Notes: generated from the letters alone by a model not told the origin. A stretch of DNA of 64,000 nucleotides from Spirochaetota bacterium (GCA_026398595.1 JAPLSO010000016.1:46672-110671), one strand, 5' to 3'. Positions 9,798 through 21,029 are shown, counted from the stretch's first letter. Translations and numbers: made by a program.

Positions 9798-10964
9798 CTA
9801 TTCCGCCGTCCAGCCCGACCACGCGCTCGAGTAGGTGTTGGAGTAGAGGGCGTAGGAGTCCGATCCCTGGGCGGCTAGGCCGATGAGGATGGTCCCGTTG
9901 GCAGCGGAGTAATAGAGCGCGGTGACGGGCTTATCGTAGACCGTGGTCGTGTAGTCCGAGGCGGTCGGCGAGAAGACGGCACCGTCAGAGGGGGCGTTGC
10001 CGGCCACCTCGGTTGAGCCATCCCATTCGCAGTAGCCGTAGGTGGAGTTGTGCTTGGAGACGAGGAGCCTATAGTCGGTCGCGGGCGGAACTGCGGGCAC
10101 CTCGGCGAGGACGCCCAGGGAGACGCTGTCGAGGACGGTGGCGCTGGTCCACGTCGAGGCGCCCGACGTGAGGGTGAAGAGATAGCCGTCCGATCGCGTA
10201 ACGAGGGCGGAGCCGCCTGCGTCGACGGCTATGCCTTTGAGAACGGTGCCGGTCGTGCTCGTAAGGATGGTGCCCGTGGGCGTGGTCGTTGTCGCGTCAA
10301 ACGTCAGGGCCGAGGGTGAAGTGCCTTTGTAGACGCGGGACTCGGTGAGGGCCCAGTAATTGGAACCCGCTTTGACGACATCCAAAACAGGCGGCATTTT
10401 CTCGGAGCCGGAATTGGCTATGGTTACGGCCGCGAAGGCGGCCGAGCCGTCCGAGTAATACAGGCTATAGGTCGCGGCTGTGTGATTGTGGGCGAGGGCG
10501 AATAGAGTGTCGCCGGCCCAGTATAGGGCATCGACCGTGTTGGTCGTACTTGTCCCGATGTTGGTCGAGGGAACAGCTGTGCAGGTCGATCCCCCGTCGG
10601 CCGAGGAATAGATGCCATAGAGGCTCGTTCCGGCCGGATCCATCGAAGCGACCCAGATCTTGCTCGAGGAATCCGAGGCGAAACCTGCCGTGTAGTAGTT
10701 CGAGAGGCCGTTGACCGCAAGGGCAGTCCAGGAATCAGCCGCGAAGGTCCTGCAGTATACCTTGGCCATGACGGCATAGTAGTTGAGGCTATCCTCGCCC
10801 AGGGCCTTGACGTTCGCGTTCTTGAAGAGGGTCGTGCCTACCTGGGCCCTCTCGGTCTGGATATTGCTTAAGACGCCGTAGCCGTTGGTGCAGGAAGCGG
10901 CGGCAAGGCCCAGGAGGAGGATCAACAGGGCGGCGCAAGTCTCTATAATTCGGAATTTCTTCAT
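9798..10964 (-). CDS. Hypothetical lipoprotein, possible beta-propeller/sialidase-like repeats
   Basis: Lipobox LAAASC; Ser/Thr/Gly-rich repeats such as YYSDGSAAFAAVTIA and YGIYSSADGGSTCTAV. Confidence 0.5.
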   Translation of the reverse strand: MKKFRIIETCAALLILLLGLAAASCTNGYGVLSNIQTERAQVGTTLFKNANVKALGEDSLNYYAVMAKVYCRTFAADSWTALAVNGLSNYYTAGFASDSSSKIWVASMDPAGTSLYGIYSSADGGSTCTAVPSTNIGTSTTNTVDALYWAGDTLFALAHNHTAATYSLYYSDGSAAFAAVTIANSGSEKMPPVLDVVKAGSNYWALTESRVYKGTSPSALTFDATTTTPTGTILTSTTGTVLKGIAVDAGGSALVTRSDGYLFTLTSGASTWTSATVLDSVSLGVLAEVPAVPPATDYRLLVSKHNSTYGYCEWDGSTEVAGNAPSDGAVFSPTASDYTTTVYDKPVTALYYSAANGTILIGLAAQGSDSYALYSNTYSSAWSGWTAE

Positions 10965-10974
10965 CCTCGTCCTC

Positions 10975-11574
10975 CTAGAAGTGATACAGGGCCCCGATGG
11001 ATATCTCGAGGAAGTTGCCGTAACGGTTGAGGTTCGTGTAGGAGCCAGTGTGGAGTTCGGGGATGAACCACCAGAACACCTGGCCTCCCAGGCTCCAGTT
11101 CTGGCTGATCTGGACGAAAGCGCCGCCGCCCGCCTTGGCGAAGGGGGTTATGACCCCGTCACCCGAAAGACGCATGATGTTGAGGCCCAGGTCTGTCTCG
11201 ATCGTGTACTCCATGGGCGCGCTGCCCCACCAATAGCCCAGCTTGAGGGCGATGGGGGCCAGGAAGAGGGTTCTTCCGCCGACTGTCGTGTTGAAGGCTC
11301 CGGTCAGGGAGCCGCCCAGGGCCAGGCTGTTGGCGATGAAATACTCGTAATTGAGACTGAAGGAGGCTCCTACACCCAAGGGGTAGGTCGAGGTGGCTGT
11401 CGGGTCGGCGGGAAGGATGAAGAGGGGAATCTCGGCTCCCGTCGCGAGGGAGATCATCTGGCTGCCCTTCTTGTGCAGACCGCCGAAATAGTCGCTGCCT
11501 TCCGCTTCGGTCTGGGCCGAAAGCGGCAGGGCGATGCAGAGCAGCGCGAAGATGGCTGCGATCGTTCGTTTCAT
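10975..11574 (-). CDS. Hypothetical outer-membrane beta-barrel-like protein
   Basis: Signal peptide MKRTIAAIFALLCIALPLSAQ; alternating aromatic strands, C-terminal GALYHF; SD before ATG. Confidence 0.55.
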   Translation of the reverse strand: MKRTIAAIFALLCIALPLSAQTEAEGSDYFGGLHKKGSQMISLATGAEIPLFILPADPTATSTYPLGVGASFSLNYEYFIANSLALGGSLTGAFNTTVGGRTLFLAPIALKLGYWWGSAPMEYTIETDLGLNIMRLSGDGVITPFAKAGGGAFVQISQNWSLGGQVFWWFIPELHTGSYTNLNRYGNFLEISIGALYHF

Positions 11575-11679
11575 CGTTCCTCCACTCGGGATGTTCGCGG
11601 CGTTTCGAGCAGACCATAGCATGGAAGGGTCCGCCATCGTAATGGGGCCTGTTACGCCCCCGCCGATCTTTCCCTGGCT

Positions 11680-12201
11680 TTAGCCGGACCCCACGAGCCT
11701 GCGCACGCGGGAGATTATGGTCCACGCGAGGGCTTCGGCCGGCCCGGGCGATAGTTCAATCCTCATGAGCAAGACGTCGAGATGCCTAAAAGAAAAGCGC
11801 TCTGGCTCCATCGTCGTAACATGCTTTCCGACGAAATAGCCCGGGCCCGCGCTCAAGGCCGGAGAGGGGAGGGGTTCGAGGCCCAGCTGCTGGGCGAGGG
11901 ATAAGGCGGCTTTGACCGCGGGGGCGAGGTCCTCTTCCGCTTCCAGAAACCAGCCTCCGGTTTCCTTGATGAGAACGCCCAGGTGAATGGCGGGGGGAAG
12001 GGAGGCAAAAAGGGGTGTAAGGCCGGCCTGAAAGGTCTTGGCCAGATGCCTTGTCTCTTTCCCGCCGAAATACCCGAGATAGATTCCTGAAGGAAGGCCT
12101 GCCTCGAGACATATATCCACCGGGTTCACCCGCCTCGCCCAAGCGCGCAAGGAAGCCGCGACGTTGCCCCCCGGCGCCAGAGCCACGGCGAAAAGCACCA
12201 C
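11680..12201 (-). CDS. Hypothetical protein
   Basis: ORF with SD gggggag and GTG start VVLFAVALAPGGN; Pro/Leu-rich, no recognised family. Confidence 0.45.
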   Translation of the reverse strand: MVLFAVALAPGGNVAASLRAWARRVNPVDICLEAGLPSGIYLGYFGGKETRHLAKTFQAGLTPLFASLPPAIHLGVLIKETGGWFLEAEEDLAPAVKAALSLAQQLGLEPLPSPALSAGPGYFVGKHVTTMEPERFSFRHLDVLLMRIELSPGPAEALAWTIISRVRRLVGSG

Positions 12202-12276
12202 CTTATGCTCCCCCTTGATGGAAAAATCCACAGAACCATGGTACTATCCAGGCAGGTGACCGTAAAGGAGGGAGCC

Positions 12277-13053
12277 GTGAACCACAGAGTCGAATCCCTC
12301 GTTGATTTCCTGAAACGCACACTCTCGAGCTGGAATTCGGTCGAGTGCATCACCGTCGATCCGCGGTCGGAAATCTTCGACCTCGACCCCTATTTCGCTC
12401 TCGTCATAGACGTTTACTATATTACCTCGATTCCTTCCGCCCAGGAGAGACGCGCGGCCTTCGGTGACCCTGGCGACTTTGAAACGGCGGCGAGCGGGAC
12501 CAAGGACAGGTTTTTCCTGGACGAACTGCCCATACGTATCGAATACAAGGAGATCGAGGCGCTCGAGCGCCTCCTCGAGCGGCCCATACAGTATATCAAG
12601 CTGCTCAAGAACTCCGGGACCTATTCCTTCTACCGCCTCGAGTCCAACAAGATTATCTTCGACGCTTCGGGCTGGATAGGCAAGGCCAGGGGGAGACTCT
12701 CGAACTTCCCTGCCGAAGCCTGGATCACCCTCGGCGACTCCTTCCGATCCAAGATGGAGCACTACCTCTCGGACATGGGTGCGGCATCCTTCTCCGGCGA
12801 TAAATACTTTCTCCTCCTGTCGGAGGCGGGCTTCCTCCGCTATGCTGCTGCCTCGGTCTTCATGGCAAACAGGCGCTTCGAGCCCTCGCACCGTGATATC
12901 GAGGACCATCTGCGCGTCTTTTCCCTGATCCCCGACGACTGGTGGCCCGCATGGAATGCCATCCTGCAGAAGGAGGGGGAGATCCCGGCACCTAAACGCT
13001 TCGAGATAGCCCGCCTCCTCGCGAGCTCGGTCTATTCCCTGTCGGCCGGCTGA
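12277..13053 (+). CDS. Hypothetical protein
   Basis: Strong SD aaggaggg upstream of GTG 12277 (VNHRVESLVDFLKRTLSSWNSVECITVDPRSE). Confidence 0.6.
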   Translation: MNHRVESLVDFLKRTLSSWNSVECITVDPRSEIFDLDPYFALVIDVYYITSIPSAQERRAAFGDPGDFETAASGTKDRFFLDELPIRIEYKEIEALERLLERPIQYIKLLKNSGTYSFYRLESNKIIFDASGWIGKARGRLSNFPAEAWITLGDSFRSKMEHYLSDMGAASFSGDKYFLLLSEAGFLRYAAASVFMANRRFEPSHRDIEDHLRVFSLIPDDWWPAWNAILQKEGEIPAPKRFEIARLLASSVYSLSAG

Positions 13054-13071
13054 TTCTCAGGTTCTCCTGCG

Positions 13072-14733
13072 ATGCGCACCCACTCCATCTTACCTCACCG
13101 TTCCGCTTTGGCGTTGTGCCTCTTTTTTTCTGCGGCCACCTTCTCATGCGGGAGTGGCGGACTCTCCTCCTTCCCCTGGAAATCGGCTTCGGGAAAAATG
13201 CTGAGCTTTTCACAAGGAGCCTCCTTTCCCAAGGGCGCTGAGGGTAAGTTCAGCCGGGGCAGGACAGGGAATGTCTATATCCTGAGAGAGCCCGTTAAGT
13301 CCGAGAAGGGGCTCATGATCGCCGTTGACCTCGATGTGGAAGTCGACGGGCTTTCCGCGGGCCTGGCACTCTCGGCCGAGCGGAAATCCAGGAGCGCGGG
13401 GAGAATCTTCGTCCTTCCCAAGGGCAGGTCCATCGTGTACTTGAACCTGGCCCCTCAGGGCAGTCGCTCCCTTTCGGTCTCCTTCGCCCCCAACGACCCC
13501 AAGAGCTTTTCGGCTCCCTCGGGAACGGACTGGGCCGTCATACGATCCATAAGCTTTGCGCCCGAGTTCCATGGCCTAGACCTGAGCAAGGCCGGACTGC
13601 GAAGGATATCGGACGATCTCGTCATCGAAAAGGGCGCGGCCAAAACGATCTGGCGCTTCTCCGCCCCCTATTCAAGAGCGACGGCCGCTCCAGCCGTCCA
13701 GGCCCTTCTGCTCGGCTGGGATCTTCGTTCCGAAGCCGATATCTTCATCGCCGCCGGTTCTGCCCTGCGCCTGAGGGCAGCGAGCGCGAAGAGATCGGCG
13801 CTGGTGCCCCTCTCGGTCATGGGCGCCGAATCCTCGGGTACGATTTCCTTGACCGCTCCGACCGAAGTCGGACTCCATTCAGCCTATACCGAAGCCATCG
13901 CTGCGGATGCGGGAGAGGCCGTCGACCTGGGCGTCATCCTCCTCCTTCCTCCCTTAAGCGAAGGGGCTGATTTCACCTACAGAGTATGGGATCTTCTGCC
14001 CGGTGTTTATGTATTCGACTTCAGGAACTATGCCATCCAGGATGCCTATCTCAAGCGCCTCGCCTTCTTCGTGGAGAAACGGGGCTTCGCCGGCAGGCTC
14101 GCTTCCGACGAGGAGATAGCCCCCTTGCATGGCTGGAACGCCCATGACTATAAGGCCGAGGATCTGGCGGCCTTCTTCTCGAAGGCCGCGAAGACAGGAT
14201 TCGAGCTTAACGCCAGGGAAGGGGCTCTTCGCGATTTCCTAATCTCCAAGGAAGTCATAGCCAAGGAAGGCGGGGGCTTCAAAGGCAGGGGAGGAGCTGT
14301 AATCTCGATCAGCCAGGAAGCCCCGGCCTATCTTCGAAGGCTCTTCCTCACGCACGAATCCTCCCATGCTATCTTCTTCGTCGACGATGGCTACAGGAAG
14401 CTGGCCTCCTCGCTCTGGGATTCTATGTCCAAGGATGAACGCTGGTTCTGGAAGCTCTACTTCGGCTGGATGAACTACGACACGAGCTCCAATTACCTGA
14501 TGGCCAACGAGATTCAGGCCTATCTCATCCAGCAGCCCGTCGACGGAGCGACGCAGTACTTCACCGAGACCATTCCCGCCCGTCTCCTTGAAAAGCATCC
14601 GGAACTGGAGGGGGAACTCAAGGCGTATTTCGAGCGTTTCGGGGGTGAATTCGCCAGGAAGGCGGCCATCCTCGATGCCTGGCTCAGGAAACAGTACGGA
14701 TTCGGGGCGGGGACAACGCTTTTTCTGCGCTGA
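13072..14733 (+). CDS. Predicted exported zincin-like protein (HExxH motif)
   Basis: Signal/lipobox-like AATFSCGSG; LTHESSHAIFF (HESSH) followed by LMANEIQAYL. Confidence 0.6.
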   Translation: MRTHSILPHRSALALCLFFSAATFSCGSGGLSSFPWKSASGKMLSFSQGASFPKGAEGKFSRGRTGNVYILREPVKSEKGLMIAVDLDVEVDGLSAGLALSAERKSRSAGRIFVLPKGRSIVYLNLAPQGSRSLSVSFAPNDPKSFSAPSGTDWAVIRSISFAPEFHGLDLSKAGLRRISDDLVIEKGAAKTIWRFSAPYSRATAAPAVQALLLGWDLRSEADIFIAAGSALRLRAASAKRSALVPLSVMGAESSGTISLTAPTEVGLHSAYTEAIAADAGEAVDLGVILLLPPLSEGADFTYRVWDLLPGVYVFDFRNYAIQDAYLKRLAFFVEKRGFAGRLASDEEIAPLHGWNAHDYKAEDLAAFFSKAAKTGFELNAREGALRDFLISKEVIAKEGGGFKGRGGAVISISQEAPAYLRRLFLTHESSHAIFFVDDGYRKLASSLWDSMSKDERWFWKLYFGWMNYDTSSNYLMANEIQAYLIQQPVDGATQYFTETIPARLLEKHPELEGELKAYFERFGGEFARKAAILDAWLRKQYGFGAGTTLFLR

Positions 14734-14756
14734 ATTACATTCTTCTTATCGGTTTT

Positions 14757-15335
14757 TCAGGTCAGATCGAAATGTTCGAATACTTTTCTATATAAGTCAA
14801 AGTACTCTGAGCGGGCGAATTCATCCACTTTGTCCTCGGGGAGAGATTCGAGGAGCCTGTCGAGATAGGCCAGAAGGCGTTTGATGTCGTCTTGGACGGC
14901 AATGTCGAAGTTGGCGGCGGGAACATCGGGGATGGGGATTTGCGTGGAGGGCTGAAGGGTCTGTGGGGCTGGAGAAACCTGCTGAACCGACAAGGCAGCG
15001 GTTTGGGAGGACTTGAGGGCTCCCAATTCGGCCTTGATGGATTGAACTTCTCTCGCTATTCGCGTGAGAACTTGGGAGACAGGGGCCGCATCCGGGGAGT
15101 GCCGCGTTTCGTCCATTCCACGCGGAACCGGCTCTGGGACGACGATCTCCTCTCCGGGCGAGATGAAACTGCCTTCGTCAGCCACTTCGTCGGCTAAGCT
15201 GCCTTGAGCCAGTTTTCTCTGATCCAGGTTTTCGAGGGCGGCTAAAAGGGGCCTCGAATCCTCAGGGCTGAGGAATTGATCTTCCGCCGAGAATTCCTCG
15301 GTCGAGTCTTCTGTAGGGAGCGTCGATTCATCCAT
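14757..15335 (-). CDS. Hypothetical acidic protein
   Basis: ORF with acidic/Pro-rich N-terminus and helical C-terminus (DIKRLLAYLDRLLESLPEDKVDEFARSEYFDLYRKVFEHFDL). Confidence 0.5.
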   Translation of the reverse strand: MDESTLPTEDSTEEFSAEDQFLSPEDSRPLLAALENLDQRKLAQGSLADEVADEGSFISPGEEIVVPEPVPRGMDETRHSPDAAPVSQVLTRIAREVQSIKAELGALKSSQTAALSVQQVSPAPQTLQPSTQIPIPDVPAANFDIAVQDDIKRLLAYLDRLLESLPEDKVDEFARSEYFDLYRKVFEHFDLT

Positions 15336-15382
15336 CTGAAACTAGTCTAAAGCTCGGGGAAGCATCGTCCGTAAATTAAAAA

Positions 15383-15898
15383 ATGACCGCCTCTGGGATC
15401 CGCTCGCCCAAGGGGGGCTTTTCTGCCCTTCTCGGCGAGGCGATATCGAACGCACTTTGCTCCCTCATCATCTGCTACTGCGTAGTCTCCTTCTTCGCGG
15501 GACAAGTCGGTCTGCTCGCTTACAGGGATCTCGGCTCGACGATCGTCAAGATGGAGACGAATATCGGCCAACTCAAAGAGGACAACGGGAAACTTCTGGC
15601 TTCAAAAGTCGCCCTGATCGGGAACGACGACCGGATGACGAGGGAGGCTCGGGACATAGGCTTCATCAAGCCAGGGGAGAAGATCGTCGTTCTGCCTTCC
15701 GAGCTCCATCCCGCGGCCCAGCCTCGCGCCTCCGAAAGCGACGAGCCGCTCCGGGTCGGACCTTCGACCGGCCTTCCCGATGACTTCGTGAAACTCCTCG
15801 CCGCCCTCATCTCGGCCGGAGTCTTCTTCGCTTCCTTTGTCATGGGCCTGACGCCGGGAAGGCACAGGGGATTCGGGGTTACGGCAGATCGATCTTAA
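15383..15898 (+). CDS. Septum formation initiator family (FtsB/DivIC-like) protein
   Basis: One TM, coiled coil, then TREARDIGFIKPGEKIVVLPSE, typical of FtsB/DivIC. Confidence 0.7.
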   Translation: MTASGIRSPKGGFSALLGEAISNALCSLIICYCVVSFFAGQVGLLAYRDLGSTIVKMETNIGQLKEDNGKLLASKVALIGNDDRMTREARDIGFIKPGEKIVVLPSELHPAAQPRASESDEPLRVGPSTGLPDDFVKLLAALISAGVFFASFVMGLTPGRHRGFGVTADRS

Positions 15899-18362
15899 TC
15901 GTGGAATCGAGGTTGGGAACAAGAGTCCCTCCCGATGTCCCTTGACTGCCACTTTGGGCCTTGCCCTGCTGGGCGCCTTGGTTCTGCCCCGTGATGATGT
16001 TCAGCAGATTGTTCGTCGCCAGGCCTTCGTCCGTATGGATATTGCAGGAGGCGACAGGCTGGGTCCCGTCCAGATAGAGAAGATCGACTAATCCGTCCTT
16101 GCAGAATTCCGTGGGCAGGAGCCCCGATACCGCGCACACCTTGACATTGACTAGGCCGCTCTGAGCGCCCGGGAAGGCCTTGTAAGGCAGTCCCTTGTGA
16201 ATGTCCCTCATGAAGTCGGCCCAGATGGGGCCGGCTATGGTCGCGCCGGTCTGCTCGACGCCCAGGGAGTTTCCCGGCATGTCGAAGCCGAACCATATAG
16301 CCGTCGTATAGTAGGGGCTGAAGCCCACGGTCCAGGCGTCTGCCCAGTTCACCGTCGTGCCGGTCTTTCCCGCCAGGGGGATGGTATAGCTCACCCCGTC
16401 GGGTCCAGTCTGTTTGAGGGCCGTACCCCATCCGGCCAAGGTCCCCGAGGCGGTGACGCGCTGGAGCATATCGGTCATCACGGCGGCGTTCTGGGAGCTG
16501 ACGATCTGGATCGACGATCCCATCTTCTCGAGAGCCTTCTGAGCGTCCTTCTCCGGTTCCAGGATGGTGTTGCCGTTTCTGTCCTCGACGTAGCGGATTG
16601 ATATGGGGGTCACCGCCTTGCCGCCGTTTGCGAAGACGGAGAAAGCACGCGTCATCTTGAGGGGCGTGACGCTTATGACACCGAGACCGAGGGGATAGAC
16701 TCTGGGGAAGGTCCTTCGGATCTCCTCGGGATCGGTGATGCCAAGGAGGGCGGCGGCCCGCTGGATGGCCTGATCGAAACCTACGGTCTCAAGGATCTTG
16801 ACCGAGGGTACGTTCATCGATGAGGCGAGAGCCCTCCATGCGAGGACCGTGCCCTTCCATTCGCCCTTGAAATTTGTGGGAATGTAGGGAGTTCCATCCG
16901 CGCTGTAGAAGATCGTTGGAGCATCGTAGATCATCGTCCCTTCGGTTATCTTCTTCGAATCGATAGCGGCCGAGTAATACAGGGGTTTGAAGGTCGATCC
17001 AGGCATGATTTTGGATTGGGTGGCCCGGATGAGCTGGTTGGCCGAGCTGTAGTTGGACCCTCCAATGAGGGCCGTGATGTAGCCTGTCTCATTGTCGATG
17101 GTGACAAGGGAACCCTCGACCGTCGTCTTCTCGAGGTCGGTCTGGATCTTCACCGTTCCCGCGTTGGAGAGGAGCTTCAAGTCGTTTATGCCGAAGAGGA
17201 GAGCCAGGACGTCTATCGAGGGATTGAGCTTTGACTGATAGTATTGATAGGCCTGGGCTTCACCCTTCGAGGAGGAGACGGCCAGGGGGGTAAGGTTGAA
17301 GGCCATGCCTAAAAGCTCGACTAGGGGCGTATAGGAAGTTTCGGCCTCCGTAAGGCGCTGAGACGAAGCGCGCTGGTAGCTGGCGTTCGCCCGCTCTATG
17401 CCGCGCTTCATGTAGGTATCTGCCGCCGCCTGCTGGTCGAGATCAAGTGTCGTATAGACGGAGAGGCCGTCGGAATAGAGGTCCAGAGAGCCGTAGAGGA
17501 GATTCTCGAGCTCCCGGCGCACGTACTCGCTGAACCAGGGCGCCTTGTCCTCTCTCATGAAGTAGGCAGATGAGGCGACTCTTGTGTAGTCGAAATTGTC
17601 CCAGTATTCCTTGAAGGAGGCGTCGGCCTCCTTGCCCTCGACCACGCCTCTGCTGACCATCTTGTCGAGAAGAACCTTGGACCTTGCCTTGGCGTTGGTC
17701 GGATTCTTGAAGGGATTGTAGAGGGTTGGGCTCGAGAGCTGGACGGTTATGATGGCCGATTCAGCTGGACTGCAGTCTTTGGCCGGATGCCCAAAGAGGT
17801 ACTGGCTGGCGGCTTCGACGCCGTAAACCCCCCCCGAGCCCATGACGGTGCGGTTGAGGTACATCTCGAGGATCTCCTGCTTGGAGTATCTCCGCTCCAC
17901 CTGCAGGGACCACCAGAGTTCGATGAGCTTCCGCCTCAGCGTTATCTCATGCCTGTCCGCGTATATATCGCCGGCGACCTGCTGGGTGATGGTCGAGCCG
18001 CCGCCCAGATTCCTGCCGATAATCCTTCCTATGAAAGCCCGGGCGAAGCTCTTGAGGGAAAAGCCGCGATGGCTGTAGAAGGTTTTATCCTCTCTTGTCA
18101 GGAAGGCGCCGACGAGGCTGGGCGGCAGGTCCCTTAAGGGGACGGGATTGCGCTTCTCCTCGGCGAAAAACTCGGTTATCAATCTTCCCTTTATGTCATA
18201 GAGCTTGCTGGGCAGGTCGGACTTGAACTCGGTGAAGTTCTCGGTGCGGATGATATTGAGGGTCGCTCCCATAGCGGCGCCAAGGCAGCCGCCGAGGATG
18301 AGGACGAAGACGAGGGAGAGGATAAAAGCGAGGGGCAGGCCCTTCGCGGACCTTTTAGGCAT
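15879..18362 (-). CDS. Penicillin-binding protein 1A (transglycosylase/transpeptidase)
   Basis: GGGSTITQQVAGDIY, ELWWSLQVERRYSKQEILEMYLN, MPGSTFKPL, SSMN, GKTGTT; ATG 18362 preferred over longer ORF. Confidence 0.9.
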   Translation of the reverse strand: MPKRSAKGLPLAFILSLVFVLILGGCLGAAMGATLNIIRTENFTEFKSDLPSKLYDIKGRLITEFFAEEKRNPVPLRDLPPSLVGAFLTREDKTFYSHRGFSLKSFARAFIGRIIGRNLGGGSTITQQVAGDIYADRHEITLRRKLIELWWSLQVERRYSKQEILEMYLNRTVMGSGGVYGVEAASQYLFGHPAKDCSPAESAIITVQLSSPTLYNPFKNPTNAKARSKVLLDKMVSRGVVEGKEADASFKEYWDNFDYTRVASSAYFMREDKAPWFSEYVRRELENLLYGSLDLYSDGLSVYTTLDLDQQAAADTYMKRGIERANASYQRASSQRLTEAETSYTPLVELLGMAFNLTPLAVSSSKGEAQAYQYYQSKLNPSIDVLALLFGINDLKLLSNAGTVKIQTDLEKTTVEGSLVTIDNETGYITALIGGSNYSSANQLIRATQSKIMPGSTFKPLYYSAAIDSKKITEGTMIYDAPTIFYSADGTPYIPTNFKGEWKGTVLAWRALASSMNVPSVKILETVGFDQAIQRAAALLGITDPEEIRRTFPRVYPLGLGVISVTPLKMTRAFSVFANGGKAVTPISIRYVEDRNGNTILEPEKDAQKALEKMGSSIQIVSSQNAAVMTDMLQRVTASGTLAGWGTALKQTGPDGVSYTIPLAGKTGTTVNWADAWTVGFSPYYTTAIWFGFDMPGNSLGVEQTGATIAGPIWADFMRDIHKGLPYKAFPGAQSGLVNVKVCAVSGLLPTEFCKDGLVDLLYLDGTQPVASCNIHTDEGLATNNLLNIITGQNQGAQQGKAQSGSQGTSGGTLVPNLDSTIKIDLP

Positions 18363-18504
18363 GGATCGAGCGTATACGAGAGGGGGGCTTTGGTCAACCG
18401 CGGAGGCAGCCAGCCGAGGGACGGCCGGAGAGGGCGGATCGGCGCCCCGAGGGTCATCCACTAGCATATCGGCCGAAAAAGCGTTATATATTGCTCGTCC
18501 TGTA

Positions 18505-18534
18505 TTGACCAAATTTACCCTTTATGGATATTAA
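18505..18534 (+). promoter_or_regulatory. Candidate gap promoter
   Basis: TTGACC (18505-18510) N18 TATTAA (18529-18534). Confidence 0.5.
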
Positions 18535-18543
18535 TTTATCCAT
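18524..18543. promoter_or_regulatory. Perfect 7-bp inverted repeat ATGGATA-TTAATT-TATCCAT over the gap -10 region
   Basis: Direct reading; exact inverted arms with 6-nt spacer. Confidence 0.6.
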
Positions 18544-18570
18544 ACATGAGAGTTTTGCGATCTGCGCTGA

Positions 18571-19677
<1,107 letters not shown>

Positions 19678-19696
19678 GACTTCAGGCGTTCATTCA

Positions 19697-19726
19697 GCCG
19701 CTCCGGTCCATTCGGGGCGGCCTTTT
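19697..19726 (+). terminator. Hairpin plus T-run between gap and pgk (terminator/attenuator)
   Basis: gccgctccg-gtccatt-cggggcggc then tttt. Confidence 0.45.
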
Positions 19727-19741
19727 GCTAGGAGCTGCACG

Positions 19742-21001
19742 ATGATCAAGACCGTCAAAGACATCGAACTTGCGGGCAAGCGCGTGATCATGCGCGTCGA
19801 TTTCAACGTCCCCATGAAGGACGGCAAGGTCCAGGACGACACGCGCATCACGGCTGCCCTGCCCACGATCAAATACCTCCTGGGCCAGGGGGTTAAAAGC
19901 CTTGTCCTCATGTCCCACCTGGGCGACCCCGACAAGGACGCAGCCAAGGCCAAGGAAAAAGCCGAAAAGGACGGGAAGGTTTTCGATCTTCAGAAGTACC
20001 TCGACGGCAAGCATAGGCTGAAGCCCGTTGCCGACTACCTGGCCCGTCTCCTTGGCATGCCTGTCGTCTTCCTTCCCTCATGTTTCGGGCAGAAATCGGC
20101 GATCGAAGCGCTTCCCCCGGGCACGGTGGTCATGCTCGAGAACACAAGATTCCACAAGGAAGAGACGGCCAAGGAAGAGTCCAAACAGGAAATCCTGGCA
20201 AAGGAGCTGGCCTCCTACGGCAATGTCTACGTTAACGACGCCTTCGGCACGGCCCATCGCGCCCACGCCTCGACGGCCACGATAGCCAAGTTCTGCAAGG
20301 TACGCGTCGGCGGCTTCCTCATGGAGAAAGAGGTGGCCAACCTCGAGCCCATGCTCAAGAACCCCCCGAAACCCATGATCGCCGTGATCGGCGGGGCCAA
20401 GGTCTCCTCCAAGATCGCCGTGCTCCAGAGCCTCCTGAAGACAGCCTCCGCCCTCGTCATCGGCGGCGGCATGGCCTATACCTTTTTAAAAGTCAAAGGA
20501 ATAAAAGTAGGCAAGAGCCTCGTCGAGGACGAATTTTTCGGGACCGCCCAGGAGCTGCTGGATGCGGCTAAAAAGGCTGGAGTCGAGATCGTCCTACCCG
20601 TCGACCACGTCTGCGCGGCTTCCTTCGCGCCCGACGCTTTCCCCGTGGCCGTTGACGGAGCCGACATTCCCGATAACCTCATGGGTCTCGACGTCGGACC
20701 TAAAACTCTCGCGAAATACGATGCTCTCATCTCCAAGGCGGCGAGCGTCGTGTGGAATGGCCCTGTGGGCGTCTTCGAGTTTGACGCCTTTGCCAAGGGC
20801 ACCGAGGCCGTGGCGAAGATGATAGCCAAGGCGACGGGTAGGGGAGCCTTCACCGTGGTGGGTGGCGGAGATTCGGTGGCGGCGGTCAACAAGTTCGGCC
20901 TTGCTTCCAAGATGAGCCACGTCTCGACGGGAGGCGGAGCCAGCCTCGAATACCTCGAGGGCAAGGTGCTTCCCGGCATAGCCTGCCTGGAACAGAAGTA
21001 A
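19742..21001 (+). CDS. pgk: Phosphoglycerate kinase
   Basis: KRVIMRVDFNVPMKDGKVQDDTRI, LGGAK-like VIGGAKVSSKI, GGGDSVAAV; ATG 19742. Confidence 0.97.
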   Translation: MIKTVKDIELAGKRVIMRVDFNVPMKDGKVQDDTRITAALPTIKYLLGQGVKSLVLMSHLGDPDKDAAKAKEKAEKDGKVFDLQKYLDGKHRLKPVADYLARLLGMPVVFLPSCFGQKSAIEALPPGTVVMLENTRFHKEETAKEESKQEILAKELASYGNVYVNDAFGTAHRAHASTATIAKFCKVRVGGFLMEKEVANLEPMLKNPPKPMIAVIGGAKVSSKIAVLQSLLKTASALVIGGGMAYTFLKVKGIKVGKSLVEDEFFGTAQELLDAAKKAGVEIVLPVDHVCAASFAPDAFPVAVDGADIPDNLMGLDVGPKTLAKYDALISKAASVVWNGPVGVFEFDAFAKGTEAVAKMIAKATGRGAFTVVGGGDSVAAVNKFGLASKMSHVSTGGGASLEYLEGKVLPGIACLEQK

Positions 21002-21029
21002 AAGGGCGCCTCAGGCGCTGGATAAGGAT

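Noticed and set aside
15336-15382. Possible divergent leaderless starts at 15335 (minus) and 15383 (plus)
   Set aside because: AT-rich -10-like hexamers are present near both ATGs but no acceptable -35 at 16-18 nt; too weak to include with the others
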